NCBI GenBank assembly: GCA_018828145.1
Contig: JAHJWO010000015.1
Span: 1-64,000, forward strand
Reading direction: 5' to 3'
DNA length: 64,000 nt
Source: Alphaproteobacteria bacterium
GTDB taxonomy: Bacteria; Pseudomonadota; Alphaproteobacteria; Rhizobiales; Devosiaceae
The position numbers were made by a program, and so were the translations under genes. Below the pieces are notes generated by a model. The model was given only the letters and a program-made list of their open reading frames with translations. It was not told where the DNA came from and ran no database searches. How positions within the stretch are numbered: the first letter of the stretch is position 1; each line of letters begins with the position of its first letter. Below are positions 1 through 8,843 of the stretch, in pieces.

Positions 1-59
1 ACCCAAAACACGAAAGGAAAAACCCGCCCCTTGACCGCCCCCGCGTCGCGGGAAACTAT

Positions 60-118
60 CGTCCAACCGGGTCAGTTCTCAATGACAATCCCGGGTCAAA
101 TCCTGGCGACAATCAACA
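60..118. mobile_element. Terminal repeats of an IS21-like insertion sequence
   Basis: Two 21-bp direct repeats lie at 69-89 and 93-113, both of the form GGGTCA...GACAAT with a 24-bp period. They are followed by AATCAACA ending in CA at 118. Multiple terminal repeats and a TG...CA end are typical of IS21-family elements. No istA or istB is visible, so only the end of the element, with its body to the left of the window, would be present. The family call is by pattern only. Confidence 0.45.
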
Positions 119-121
119 TAC

Positions 122-376
122 TATGATCACGGAGAAGGCCAGGATACGATCTTCTACACGAAGGTGTTGTTCCCGCTCGATCACAAGACTTTCTCGGCCT
201 TCGAAATCACTTTCCCGGCCCGGGACAAACCACGCTTTGCAGCACTAGTTGAGCATTGCGAAGCCAAGTTCACCGGCCCCGGTCATAACGGAGACGCTCC
301 CAGCCATGCCCCTACGCCGTGCGACCAGCGCCGCGCCGTTGACCGACAGCATCGTGCCCTCGTGAGAGAGCCTTGA
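122..376 (+). pseudogene. Hypothetical protein fragment next to an IS end
   Basis: An open frame runs through the IS-like end and stops at 374-376. It can start internally at GTG 164, giving 70 residues. The segment before that start also looks protein-like (an aromatic stretch around 143-180), which suggests a gene cut at its 5' end by the insertion rather than an intact small gene. I do not recognise the family. The last 30 residues are Pro/Arg-rich and may be out-of-frame debris. Its stop overlaps the TTG start of the thermonuclease gene, so the two could once have been translationally coupled. Confidence 0.25.
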
Positions 377-912
377 GCGTCGTGCGCTTTGATCCCCGTC
401 GCAAGCGACAACGTCCACCTCGGCGTGATGTCGTCACCCCGCTGCTGGCCTTGATGGCCCTGTTGGCAGCGTCTGCTCTGGGCTGGGTGGTGCTTGACCC
501 ATTTCCACCTGGGCCGGGGTCTTCCCCTGACGTGACCTCTGCCTCGGCGGAAACCGACGTCCGGCGGCAGAGCTTTTCAATGTGTGGCCGCGACCGCTAC
601 AACTGCGTCGTCGACGGGGATACGATCTGGCTCGATGGCCGGAACCTGCGGCTGGCGTCCTTTGACACGCCTGAACCACATGACGGTATTTGCGGGGGAC
701 ATGCCGAGGTCAAACTGGCGAAGCAGGCAAGCCGCCGGCTACTCGAACTGCTGAACACCAACCCATTCATCGTCGATACTTTCGGGCTCGACAATACCGG
801 CGAGCGGACTCTCGCGACGATTAGAATCGCGGGCCGCGACGTGGGCGACATCATGATCGAGGAGGGGCTCGCGCGCCGCTGGCCCGATGGGGTGGAGTGG
901 TGGTGTAGCTAG
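373..912 (+). CDS. Membrane-anchored thermonuclease-like protein (SNase domain)
   Basis: This 179-residue protein has a basic N-terminus (many Arg in residues 8-18), one hydrophobic segment (about 22-41), a Pro/Ser linker, and a staphylococcal-nuclease-like domain from about residue 71. Visible motifs are DGDT (81-84), Arg93 followed by DTPE (98-101), and a GERT segment (143-146). These match the Arg/Asp/Glu calcium and catalytic residues of micrococcal nuclease. Four Cys in the domain may form disulfides. It is expected to cleave DNA or RNA outside the cytoplasmic membrane. The start is TTG at 373, overlapping the stop of the upstream fragment; a later start near residue 28 would shorten the anchor. 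Such small SNases are frequent on plasmids and integrative elements, which fits the nearby IS end and integrase. Confidence 0.75.
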   Translation: MSVVRFDPRRKRQRPPRRDVVTPLLALMALLAASALGWVVLDPFPPGPGSSPDVTSASAETDVRRQSFSMCGRDRYNCVVDGDTIWLDGRNLRLASFDTPEPHDGICGGHAEVKLAKQASRRLLELLNTNPFIVDTFGLDNTGERTLATIRIAGRDVGDIMIEEGLARRWPDGVEWWCS

Positions 913-1387
913 TCTGGTCTGACCGCCGGCAGAGGGTCCTGCGGCCGCGCCAGGGCGACGAGGCGGTGGCTGGATCAGCGTCCGAGCAAGTCACGCCGCC
1001 CCGTTCGGGCGACCGGCACGATCCACCTGGGCGGGCTGCCCATTCAGTCGCGATGCCTCAACGCGGTCTATCTCTGAATGCTGTGTCCTCACCGCTCAGG
1101 CAGCGCATCGGCCAAGGGCATTGATCGCGTTTCACCCGCCGCCGCTGGCCCGCTCCTGCCTCGGCCGCTTCTGAGTGACTGATCAGGCCAAGCGGACATG
1201 GCGCGATAAGCTGCGGGGCCGAGCGCAGAATGACCGATGACAGCTTCCGCTCCCGGCTCTTGGATCGGACTTGGCCGGCCTTCAGACTGCGCCGCAATGG
1301 GCGAATCGGCCGGCACCCGCAACGCAGCTGCAGCTATGGACAAACCAGGCTGCCGCCCCCGCAATGGGAGCGCCGGCGGCGGCCACC
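913..1387. other. Gene-free interval
   Basis: About 475 bp lie between the thermonuclease stop and the end of the convergent lytic transglycosylase gene. Several short frames exist on both strands, but none has a ribosome site, a recognisable domain, or alphaproteobacterial-looking composition. I see no tRNA, no clear terminator with a T-run, and no long inverted repeat. It may be eroded mobile DNA. Confidence 0.5.
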
Positions 1388-2305
1388 TTACGGCGCGTTC
1401 TTGAGCACAATGCACTTGCCCCCCGCAGCCAGGAGGCGCTCGCACAATGCTTGCGCCGCCTGCCGGCTTTGCCGACCCACCATGGCCGAAAAGCGCAGGC
1501 GATTTCCAAAGCTGGGATTGCGGACGCCAATGAGCATCAGCTGCTCGGTGCCCAGGATTGTCTTGTGCGCTGTCTGGGCCGCGGCAAACCTCGATCGGGC
1601 GAGCTCGGCCGAGCTATTCTGTGCGATTAGCACACCCCAAGGCTGCCATTGCGCCGGACTGATGGTGAGATTGGGAACGCGTACAGACCGGGCCATGTCG
1701 ATACAGGCAGCCACAAAGTCGGTGCCTCCGGCTAAGGCAAAGTCGACCTCGCCCACCGTCCCGGCGAGCCACTGTTCGACGGAATGGCCCGTGACAATCT
1801 GGACATAGTTGCGCGTCTCGGCTGGAAGCGTTCCGCCGCCACTGGCGATATAGCGGCCGGTCCGCCCCTCACCGCCATTGTATGCCGCAGCGGCGAGGCC
1901 GAGATTGCCAAATTTCTGTTCCAAGAAGCGCAGATATTCGGCCGACCGGGCCATGGCCTCGGCAGGGTCGAACGGATCGCGCAGGCCGCGCAGGCTGGCA
2001 GTTGTCGGCATGAACTGAGCTATTCCCTGCGCACCGGCGGGACTCAAGGCAGCCGGATCGAACCGGCTTTCCTGCCAGATGAGTCGGGCCAAGTAGCCTG
2101 CCGGCAGGTTCCAATGGGAGGCGTAAGCCTTGATAGCGGTGCATATATCCGCGCGAAAGCTCCGTTCTGAGATGCAGATATCCTGTCCTGCCAAATCGTA
2201 GCAGCGCTTGGCGTCTGGCTCCTCAGCGAAAGCTATGGAGGTGCAGGCAAGCGCCTGGAGCAGCACCAGCCAGGCCATCAGCAGTATGCGGACAGTGGGC
2301 ATCAT
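1388..2305 (-). CDS. Lytic transglycosylase with SLT domain
   Basis: The 305-residue protein begins with a hydrophobic signal peptide (about 1-27, ending in an Ala-rich cleavage region). A family-1 lytic transglycosylase (SLT) domain follows at roughly 60-170. The catalytic Glu sits in the WQESRFDP motif, followed by the GAQGIAQFMP signature and the AAAYNGGEG motif. These enzymes cleave the glycan strand of peptidoglycan in the periplasm to leave 1,6-anhydro-muropeptides. The C-terminal 100 residues look like a SPOR-type or secretion-system accessory region (ending in CERLLAAGGKC) but are not clearly assignable. Transglycosylases of this size often serve conjugation or envelope-spanning machines. 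Combined with the thermonuclease and integrase this hints at a former mobile element, but a housekeeping role is equally possible. Confidence 0.85.
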   Translation of the reverse strand: MMPTVRILLMAWLVLLQALACTSIAFAEEPDAKRCYDLAGQDICISERSFRADICTAIKAYASHWNLPAGYLARLIWQESRFDPAALSPAGAQGIAQFMPTTASLRGLRDPFDPAEAMARSAEYLRFLEQKFGNLGLAAAAYNGGEGRTGRYIASGGGTLPAETRNYVQIVTGHSVEQWLAGTVGEVDFALAGGTDFVAACIDMARSVRVPNLTISPAQWQPWGVLIAQNSSAELARSRFAAAQTAHKTILGTEQLMLIGVRNPSFGNRLRFSAMVGRQSRQAAQALCERLLAAGGKCIVLKNAP

Positions 2306-2612
2306 GACCTATCCTTGGCGACACCGCAGGGTCTGGCAAGTCCCGGATGTGGCAGCCACTACGCGCGCGATCCCTGCGGTGGCAATAACGTGTCACGATT
2401 TCCCTGGATCCGTACCCTGTGTGTCGACCGTGCAGTGTTCCCGCAGCACTTGCGTACAATCGCCCGAGCAGGAGGCGCCCTAGAAAATTCAGCGCTATCG
2501 GCAAGCCGCTAGGTGAGCGTGCGCTGCAAGTTTGATCTGCCGCGACAACACCGCGATTGAGAGCGGATAAGGCTGGCGCATAGCGCCAGGATCGCCCTGA
2601 TCGTTGGCTTGA
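2306..2612. other. Intergenic region with a small hairpin
   Basis: About 307 bp separate two minus-strand genes. A perfect 7-bp stem (CTGGCGC/GCGCCAG, loop ATA) lies at 2573-2589, close to the end of the GGDEF/EAL gene. It has no T-run, so it would be a weak or Rho-assisted terminator at best. The promoter of the transglycosylase gene should lie in the left half, but no convincing -35/-10 pair is seen. Confidence 0.35.
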
Positions 2613-4805
2613 CTACGCCACAGATCGCCGTTCCGCCAGCAGGCCCAAGAGGCGTTGCGCCGTGAGGGGTCTGGACAGCAGGAAACCCTGCAACTCGGTA
2701 CAGCCCAAATCTTTGAGCAATCTGCGTTGCGCTTCTTCCTCGACCCCTTCGGCAGTTACGCTCATGTCGAGTGCCCGTGCCAGATCGATCACGGACCGTA
2801 CGATGCTGAGCGTCGCGGGATCGCGAACGATGGACCTCGTGAACGACTGGTCGATTTTCAGCTTGTCCAGACTGTGCGCCCGCAAGTGGCCGATCGACGA
2901 GTATCCGGTGCCGAAGTCATCAAGCGCGATTCGGATGCCTGCAGTCCGCAGTTGCGCAAGCATCGCCTGGATGGCTCGTGAATTCTGCAGCAACACCCCC
3001 TCGGTGATTTCCAGCTGGAGTCGCTCTGCGGGTAGGCCCCGGGTGGACAAGATACGGAGCACGCTGTCGGCGAAATCTGGATTTCGGAACTGTAGCGGTG
3101 AGACATTCACCGCCACCCAGGGCACTTCTGAGGTGACGACGAAGCGGGCTGCTTCTTCTAGAACCCAGGTGCCGAGCTGGTTGATCAGGCCTGTTTCCTC
3201 TGCCATGCCGATAAACATGTCAGGCGCCAGGTTGCCACGTTCGGGGTGGTCCCAGCGAACCAGCGCCTCCGCGCCAGCGACGGCGTTGCTACCCGCCTCG
3301 AAGATGGGCTGGTAGAGGAGGAACAGACCTTGGCCAGTCAGCAACGCATTCCGGAGCTCAACTTCAAGGGTCCGTTTCTCGCGCCGCGATTTGTCCATTG
3401 CGGGATCGTAAACTTTGAGCTGGTTGCGTCCTGCTGCCTTCGACGCGTAGAGGGCAACATCTGCACGCCGCCGCATCTCCGTGGCGGAGACAGCATTTCC
3501 TTCCTCGAGTGCGACGCCGAAACTGGCCGTGATCTCAATGGACGCGTCGGTCAGCACGAAAGGGGTGTCGAAAACGCGCATGAGATTCTGGCAGATCCAT
3601 TTCGCCTGTCCCTCATTCAAAACTCCGGGCTGCACCAGAGCGAATTCATCTCCTCCCAATCGGGCGAGGGTCGCCTCTTCAGGCAACGCAAACGCCAGGC
3701 GCGTGGCCACTTGCTTGATGATTTGGTCGCCTGCCGCGTGGCCATAGGTATCGTTTACATCCTTGAAGCCGTCCAAATCGATCGCGACCAGGGCAACCGT
3801 CGTTCTTGCCAGATAGGGGTATGCCATTGCCTCCAAAAGCCGTTTTTCGAAGAGCACACGATTGGCTGCGCCCGTCAGCGGATCATGCAAGGCCAGGTAC
3901 GTCGTCTTCGTCTGCGTTGCTGCCAATTGGACAGTGGTCCGACGCACCCATGCCAGAAGGAAAGCGAGACCCGTCGCTGCGAGGAAGAGGAAGCTCACCC
4001 CCGCAGGGGCCGCCTCCCACAAAAGCGAAACGGCAGGACGGTTCGGCTGCCACGCAACGAAGCCGATCACCCTTCCAGCATTGTTAAGGATCGGCAGGGT
4101 CGCGTGGTCCGGCCGCGGCGCGGCAATGTGCAGCCCCTCAAGTTCGAAATGATCGGCCACGGAGGCAAGCAGCTGGGGCGAAATTGGCTTGATTGATACG
4201 AGATGGAAACTGGTTGCGGAGGCCTCATCAACGCCACCACCGTCTGGGCCAATCCGACGAATGCCCACAAAAGCCAGTTGTCCATCCTCAAGCCGTACGG
4301 TGTCCGCCAGGCGAGTGTGATTTGCCTCTCTGGTGGAAAAGCCAGGGCCTTCATCCGCTCCTTCCATTTGCCCGAACTGTCCGACCAGCAATTGCACGGC
4401 AGCCCTGTCATTGGCGTCAATCACCTCCTCCTTGAGGAGCGATCCTTCTGCGGCGCGAACGACGCCACCATCCGGCGCGAGGATGTAGACACGAGCAAGA
4501 TCGTATGTTTCCCGCACGACGTCGGCGAGAACTGCTGCGGATCCGGGCTCGTCCTGGTTCCGGCGTGCCTCTTGCCAGATTGAACGGAGCTCTCCCGCAA
4601 CAACGCTTTCCCGTTCCAAAGCCAGTGCCGCAGCGATTGTGCGACGCTCCGCAGTGACGGCGCGGCGGTCTACTTGGTCAACTGCCCAGTGTGTTCCGAC
4701 CGCGGCTGCAATTAGCACCGCAACACCAAAAACGAGCGACAACCAAACCAGTGGATTGAGTGCGCGCCGGTGTGTGTAGGGATCGGTTTCCATCTCGGTC
4801 ATCAT
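2613..4805 (-). CDS. Membrane GGDEF-EAL protein (c-di-GMP synthesis/degradation)
   Basis: The 730-residue protein has an N-terminal membrane segment (about 18-40), a roughly 220-residue extracytoplasmic sensor resembling CHASE4, and a second membrane segment (about 270-292). GGDEF and EAL domains follow. The GGDEF motif is intact (RLGGDEF), but the RxxD inhibitory site five residues upstream is absent. The EAL domain keeps EAL, NVSPLQF, the LEITE segment, DDFGTGYSS, KIDQSF and the AEGVE Glu. Both activities are therefore possible; which dominates cannot be read from sequence. It would sense a periplasmic signal and adjust c-di-GMP. Its stop lies 307 bp upstream of the neighbouring transglycosylase start, so the two are not obviously one operon. 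Confidence 0.9.
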   Translation of the reverse strand: MMTEMETDPYTHRRALNPLVWLSLVFGVAVLIAAAVGTHWAVDQVDRRAVTAERRTIAAALALERESVVAGELRSIWQEARRNQDEPGSAAVLADVVRETYDLARVYILAPDGGVVRAAEGSLLKEEVIDANDRAAVQLLVGQFGQMEGADEGPGFSTREANHTRLADTVRLEDGQLAFVGIRRIGPDGGGVDEASATSFHLVSIKPISPQLLASVADHFELEGLHIAAPRPDHATLPILNNAGRVIGFVAWQPNRPAVSLLWEAAPAGVSFLFLAATGLAFLLAWVRRTTVQLAATQTKTTYLALHDPLTGAANRVLFEKRLLEAMAYPYLARTTVALVAIDLDGFKDVNDTYGHAAGDQIIKQVATRLAFALPEEATLARLGGDEFALVQPGVLNEGQAKWICQNLMRVFDTPFVLTDASIEITASFGVALEEGNAVSATEMRRRADVALYASKAAGRNQLKVYDPAMDKSRREKRTLEVELRNALLTGQGLFLLYQPIFEAGSNAVAGAEALVRWDHPERGNLAPDMFIGMAEETGLINQLGTWVLEEAARFVVTSEVPWVAVNVSPLQFRNPDFADSVLRILSTRGLPAERLQLEITEGVLLQNSRAIQAMLAQLRTAGIRIALDDFGTGYSSIGHLRAHSLDKLKIDQSFTRSIVRDPATLSIVRSVIDLARALDMSVTAEGVEEEAQRRLLKDLGCTELQGFLLSRPLTAQRLLGLLAERRSVA

Positions 4806-5089
4806 ACCGTCCGCGCATCACCAAATTCACCGCATGCCTTGTGTGCAAGGTCGAAAACCCAATTGTGGTTAGGAACAGGTTACTTTCTTCATGGGTATAA
4901 CGGACGATCCCAGTATTCGGATTCAATATCATTGCGGCTCTCGACAGACTTGACCGCGTCGATTTCATCGAAGCAAATCTAGCACTGTCCGAATGTACCT
5001 AGAGTGATGGTCAAGATTGCCCCGGACAGTCCATGCCGGGTGGCGCTCTCGCCGGCATAGGTCGTGTTGCGATCCCCTGCCTCCGCTCA

Positions 5090-5896
5090 CTAGGGCGCAA
5101 GGCGCCCGGCGGTGTCGATGAAGCAAGGCCCCTCCTGAGCCGTTAAGCGCACCGCCGTGAGCACGCCGGTAGCAAAGGCGCCCGTATCCACACAGATTCG
5201 TCTGCCTGTCACGACCGGTGCGGCGGCCGGGGTGTGACCGTGCACCACCAGAGGACCCCGATCTGCGGGGCCGCTGAGAAAGGGCTCCCGAATCCAAAGA
5301 AGGTCTTCGTCTACTTGCTCGGATAGTTCAAAGCCGGGCCGCAAGCCAGCATGCACGAAAACAACCTCGGCCAGCTCCAGTAGCGAGGGCAGGTTTGTCA
5401 GAAGGTTGACATGTGCCACTGGTATGCTGGCCTTCAGTATGGCGAGGCGCTCCTGTCGTCTGGCACGGACAAAGCGCGGGACATCCACTCCATAGGAGTC
5501 GAGGGTATCCATGCCGCCAAAATCCAGCCATGGTGAGCTGGGACTGGGACTGGCAAGGAATTCCAACATCATAGCCTCGTGGTTGCCCGCAAGGCTAATC
5601 CTATCGAAACCTTCGGGGGCGGGCCCACAAAGCCAGTTAAGTACCTCCGCAGACCTGGGTCCGCGGTCGACATAGTCGCCCAGCGTCACCAGGATACGCC
5701 TTCCAGTGATGTGTTTGGCGTCCTGGCGTATCCGCTCGATCAACTCAAGCAGCAGATCATAACACCCGTGGATGTCGCCAATCGCGTAGACTACTGCAAC
5801 ATCGTCGGCCCTGAGACGAGGCCTCGATAGTCGCGGGATAGGGGAACGGCGTCGAAAAATACCCAGCATTGATTTCGCAACCCGAAGACGTCGCAC
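5090..5896 (-). CDS. PPP-family metallophosphoesterase
   Basis: The 268-residue protein carries the full calcineurin-like metal-binding set of the PPP phosphatase branch: GDIHG near residue 43, GDYVDRG near 73, GNHE near 105, a VHAG His, and a VHGHTP motif near 220. These residues bind two divalent metals and activate water for phosphomonoester hydrolysis. In proteobacteria, relatives act as serine/threonine protein phosphatases or diadenosine tetraphosphatases; the sequence does not decide between them. An Arg-rich N-terminus precedes the domain. ATG 5896 gives the full frame, and ATG 5875 (MLGIF) is an alternative. It stands alone, followed by about 280 bp without a gene, so its partner substrate is not indicated by context. 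Confidence 0.85.
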   Translation of the reverse strand: MRRLRVAKSMLGIFRRRSPIPRLSRPRLRADDVAVVYAIGDIHGCYDLLLELIERIRQDAKHITGRRILVTLGDYVDRGPRSAEVLNWLCGPAPEGFDRISLAGNHEAMMLEFLASPSPSSPWLDFGGMDTLDSYGVDVPRFVRARRQERLAILKASIPVAHVNLLTNLPSLLELAEVVFVHAGLRPGFELSEQVDEDLLWIREPFLSGPADRGPLVVHGHTPAAAPVVTGRRICVDTGAFATGVLTAVRLTAQEGPCFIDTAGRLAP

Positions 5897-6071
5897 TCTA
5901 CCATGGGAGATCCGCGTATGTCGTTGGTTTCGGCCATGAGCTGGTTGGCCTGCAAAGTGACGGACCGAATGCGAGTGCGGAACCGCGATGCGGCACGACA
6001 GGTCAACTCAAGCTAGACGGTGTAATGGCGCGGTTGCAGGCAAGCGCGGGTGATGCTAGATGCGTCCCGTC

Positions 6072-6147
<76 letters not shown>

Positions 6148-6374
6148 GAAATCTTAAAGCAGATCAATAACTTACTGAAATTCGTGTTGGATTGCAAGGA
6201 ATCTTAGGCGTGGTCCTTCCTCCGCGCGGTCCCGCTGTGGACGACCCTTGGACCGGGGAGAAGGTCTGGATACGAAGCATCAACGATAAGCCTTGAGGTT
6301 GAAGCAGCCAGCCTTGACGTCCTGGGCCGTAGGTGAAACCTAGTCCTCCAGTTTCAGGGACCCTCGGAGGACGG

Positions 6375-7595
6375 ATGAAATCCAATGTGTCGTGGACCGA
6401 CCGCCTCCGCAATCAAGTCGCGGCCCGTGCCGCGCAGATTTCTCGCAACGCCAAACCGAGCGGGTGGTTCGATGCCATTGCCCGCAAACGACAGCCCAAA
6501 CTACCGCACGGCGCGTGGGAAAGCCCCGCCTCAAGAATCGAATCCATAAATACGGTCTCCGATCTGATTGCGCTATACCTTGGGTCCAACTCGTTTTTCG
6601 ACCTGAAGTCTACGACGCAAGCCTCATATAGGCTGTATCTGCACCGAATAGAGATGAAGTTTGGCAATCTGCCTATTCACGCCCTTGAGGAACGCGGGGC
6701 GCGAACAGCCATCAGGCAATGGCGCGACGAGGTCTTGGCCTCGCGACCGAGAACGGCAGACGCCACGATCGGTGTGTTCCGCATGCTGCTGAATTTTGCT
6801 CTGGATGAAGAGTACATAGGTCGCAATCCCGTAACAGGAATTGGCCGCATTCACACCAAGACGCGACGAGACGTCATCTGGACCGATGCACAGATCGCAG
6901 CATTTCTGGCCACGGCGCCAAGACATCTGGCGCGTGTTCTGCTGGTTGCGGTGTGGACCGGCCAGCGCCAGGCGGACCTGTTGTCGCTGACTTGGGACTG
7001 CTATGACGGCAAATACCTACGGCTTGAGCAGCGCAAGTCTGCTCGCGGTTCGTCCGGACGACGCGTCAAGATCCTGGTATCTTCAGAACTACAGCGGGTA
7101 CTGTCAGAAATAAAATCTGAGCAACGCGGCCAATCCCAGCTTTCCAGCCCTCTAGACTGGGGGTCTGACCCGGGGATGATTCTAACCACATTGAAGGGAG
7201 AGCCTTGGCGGCGCGGCTTTAGATGCGCGTGGCGCAAAGCCGTTGCCCAGGCGGGCGTCTCTGGGGTGACATTTCACGATCTTCGCGGCACCTTCATTAC
7301 ACTGTCATATAGGGCCGGAGCGACAATACGAGAGATTTCCGAAGCCAGCGGACATGATGAAACAGAGTGTGAACGAACCATTCGCCAGCACTACCTGGCC
7401 ACCGGCGCCGAGCAGGTCATTACTCGGTTGGAAACCGGCCGACGATTTGCCAGCGACGATTGGATAACAACAGGTGCCCCCGGCGCCGATGCCCCTCTAA
7501 TCGAGCAGCGGTTCACCGGCCCGCGGCATACACGGATCGCGAAGCCAAGGCACGCGTTGGGCCGTGAACTTCAGGTGAATTCCAATGAGCCGTAG
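6375..7595 (+). CDS. Tyrosine recombinase (phage/island-type integrase)
   Basis: The protein has 406 residues from ATG 6375, which has GGAGG at 6366-6370. An upstream in-frame start at 6333 lacks a ribosome site. It has an N-terminal SAM-like core-binding domain (about 50-150) and a C-terminal catalytic domain. Catalytic residues visible are Arg in TGQRQADLL, the HDLR box (HxxR), His in SGHDE and the nucleophile Tyr in IRQHYLA. About 50 residues follow the Tyr. These enzymes cut and join DNA at att sites, often tRNA 3' ends, and tRNA-Thr lies directly upstream. Its last 11 bp overlap the start of nadK, a core gene, so whatever it mobilised is not visible beside it. I found no excisionase or duplicated tRNA end by eye. 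Confidence 0.88.
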   Translation: MKSNVSWTDRLRNQVAARAAQISRNAKPSGWFDAIARKRQPKLPHGAWESPASRIESINTVSDLIALYLGSNSFFDLKSTTQASYRLYLHRIEMKFGNLPIHALEERGARTAIRQWRDEVLASRPRTADATIGVFRMLLNFALDEEYIGRNPVTGIGRIHTKTRRDVIWTDAQIAAFLATAPRHLARVLLVAVWTGQRQADLLSLTWDCYDGKYLRLEQRKSARGSSGRRVKILVSSELQRVLSEIKSEQRGQSQLSSPLDWGSDPGMILTTLKGEPWRRGFRCAWRKAVAQAGVSGVTFHDLRGTFITLSYRAGATIREISEASGHDETECERTIRQHYLATGAEQVITRLETGRRFASDDWITTGAPGADAPLIEQRFTGPRHTRIAKPRHALGRELQVNSNEP

Positions 7596-8364
7596 TGATG
7601 AGAGCCCGCGCATTTGCATTGTTACCAATGGATCAGTGGAGGCCGATGACGCCGCTTCGCGCCTCAGATTGCGCTATGGTGACTACGCCATGGAAGCGGC
7701 CAATGTCGTGGTTGCCCTCGGAGGGGATGGCCTCATGCTGCAGACGCTCCATCGCGTTATGCAGGCGGGTCTGCCCGTTTATGGTATGAATTTCGGGTCC
7801 GTCGGCTTCCTAATGAATGTTTTTTCGGAGGACGACCTGGACCAGAGGCTGGCCTCCGTCCAGCGTACCCGGATCTATCCACTCTCGATGGATGTGCTTG
7901 ATACATCAGGCCAGCTGCGGAGGGCTCTGGCACTGAACGAAGTTTCACTGTTTCGCACGACCTACCAGGCAGCCAAGCTTCAGATCGTTGTGGACGGTGA
8001 GACGCGGCTCGACGAGCTCATCTGCGATGGTGCCTTGATCTCCACCCCTGCCGGTTCCACAGCCTACAATCTCTCGGCGCACGGTCCGATCCTGCCGATA
8101 GAGGCGCAATTGCTTGCCCTCACGCCGATCTCACCGTTCCGCCCCCGTCGCTGGCGCGGCGCCATTCTGTCCAATCGCGCCGTCGTCAAATTCATTACCC
8201 GCGAAGCGGCAAAGCGACCGGTCAGCGCCGTTGCCGACAATGTCGAGTTCAAGAATGTACTTGAAGTGACGGTCCGAGAGGATCGCTCCCGCGGTGTCAC
8301 GTTGCTGTTCGATCCGGGAACAAGTCTGGAGGAACGGGTTCTGGCTGAGCAATTCCGCTTCTGA
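7585..8364 (+). CDS. nadK: NAD kinase
   Basis: The 259-residue protein phosphorylates NAD to NADP in the cytoplasm. The catalytic GGDG motif lies near residue 46, followed by the NFGSVGFLMN segment, the ICDGALISTPAGSTAYN signature and the SNRAVVKF strand. The length is normal for alphaproteobacterial NadK. ATG 7585 has an AGGTG site about eight bases upstream and lies inside the 3' end of the integrase gene, which is unusual for a housekeeping gene. Its own promoter therefore probably lies within the integrase coding sequence, unless the two are cotranscribed. The catalytic core is complete and I expect it to be functional. Confidence 0.93.
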   Translation: MSRSDESPRICIVTNGSVEADDAASRLRLRYGDYAMEAANVVVALGGDGLMLQTLHRVMQAGLPVYGMNFGSVGFLMNVFSEDDLDQRLASVQRTRIYPLSMDVLDTSGQLRRALALNEVSLFRTTYQAAKLQIVVDGETRLDELICDGALISTPAGSTAYNLSAHGPILPIEAQLLALTPISPFRPRRWRGAILSNRAVVKFITREAAKRPVSAVADNVEFKNVLEVTVREDRSRGVTLLFDPGTSLEERVLAEQFRF

Positions 8365-8463
8365 TACGCCTCCGGCTCGGGAAGCCGGTCTGGGCGCGAG
8401 GCTACTCTCTGATTTTTCGCAGATCCAGGTCATTCCAGTAAGGCTCAGTTGCGATCTCCGTAA

Positions 8464-8817
8464 CTTCCAAACCGATACGACTACACCCTCGATTGGCGCA
8501 ATGACGACCAGCCCTATGATTTCATCGTCCCGACGGGGCGGCTTTCGGCATTGCCCTATAGCGTGGAAACTTCCGACGCGGCAGTGATACAGGCGCAGAG
8601 CCACACGCCGTGGGAATACGAACAGGCAATCACCGACCACCTCGAGGGCCTTCTTGCCGACGGCAATGGGTCCGTCATGACACTCGGCCAGCAGGCAAAC
8701 GTCTCCGGACAACCGTTTCGCGCCAAGTATATCCGCAAGTTCCTGGAAGCGGCAGCCGCCATTCCCGGCGTGTGGTTTGCGACAGGGTCGGAGATTATCG
8801 ACGCCTACCGCGCCTGA
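8464..8817 (+). pseudogene. 5'-truncated polysaccharide deacetylase (allantoinase/PuuE-like) remnant
   Basis: After a stop at 8461-8463, an open frame of 117 codons carries a coherent C-terminal part: an RYDYTLDWRNDDQPYDF segment, FIVPTG, PYSVETSD, and a terminal SGQPFRAKY...GVWFATGSEIIDAY. This matches the C-terminus of the polysaccharide deacetylase branch that includes allantoinase-like proteins. The N-terminal metal-binding half (HxxxH region) is absent. No start codon with a ribosome site fits; an internal TTG at 8551 would give only 88 residues. I read it as a decaying fragment left between nadK and the sugar-acid locus, probably by the same rearrangement that placed the integrase here. 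Confidence 0.65.
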
Positions 8818-8843
8818 ACTGCCTTCGTCCCATTGTCGACCGC

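Noticed and set aside
1230-1808. Plus-strand frame overlapping the lytic transglycosylase
   Set aside because: No ribosome site or domain; the transglycosylase on the other strand has a full SLT domain and signal peptide.
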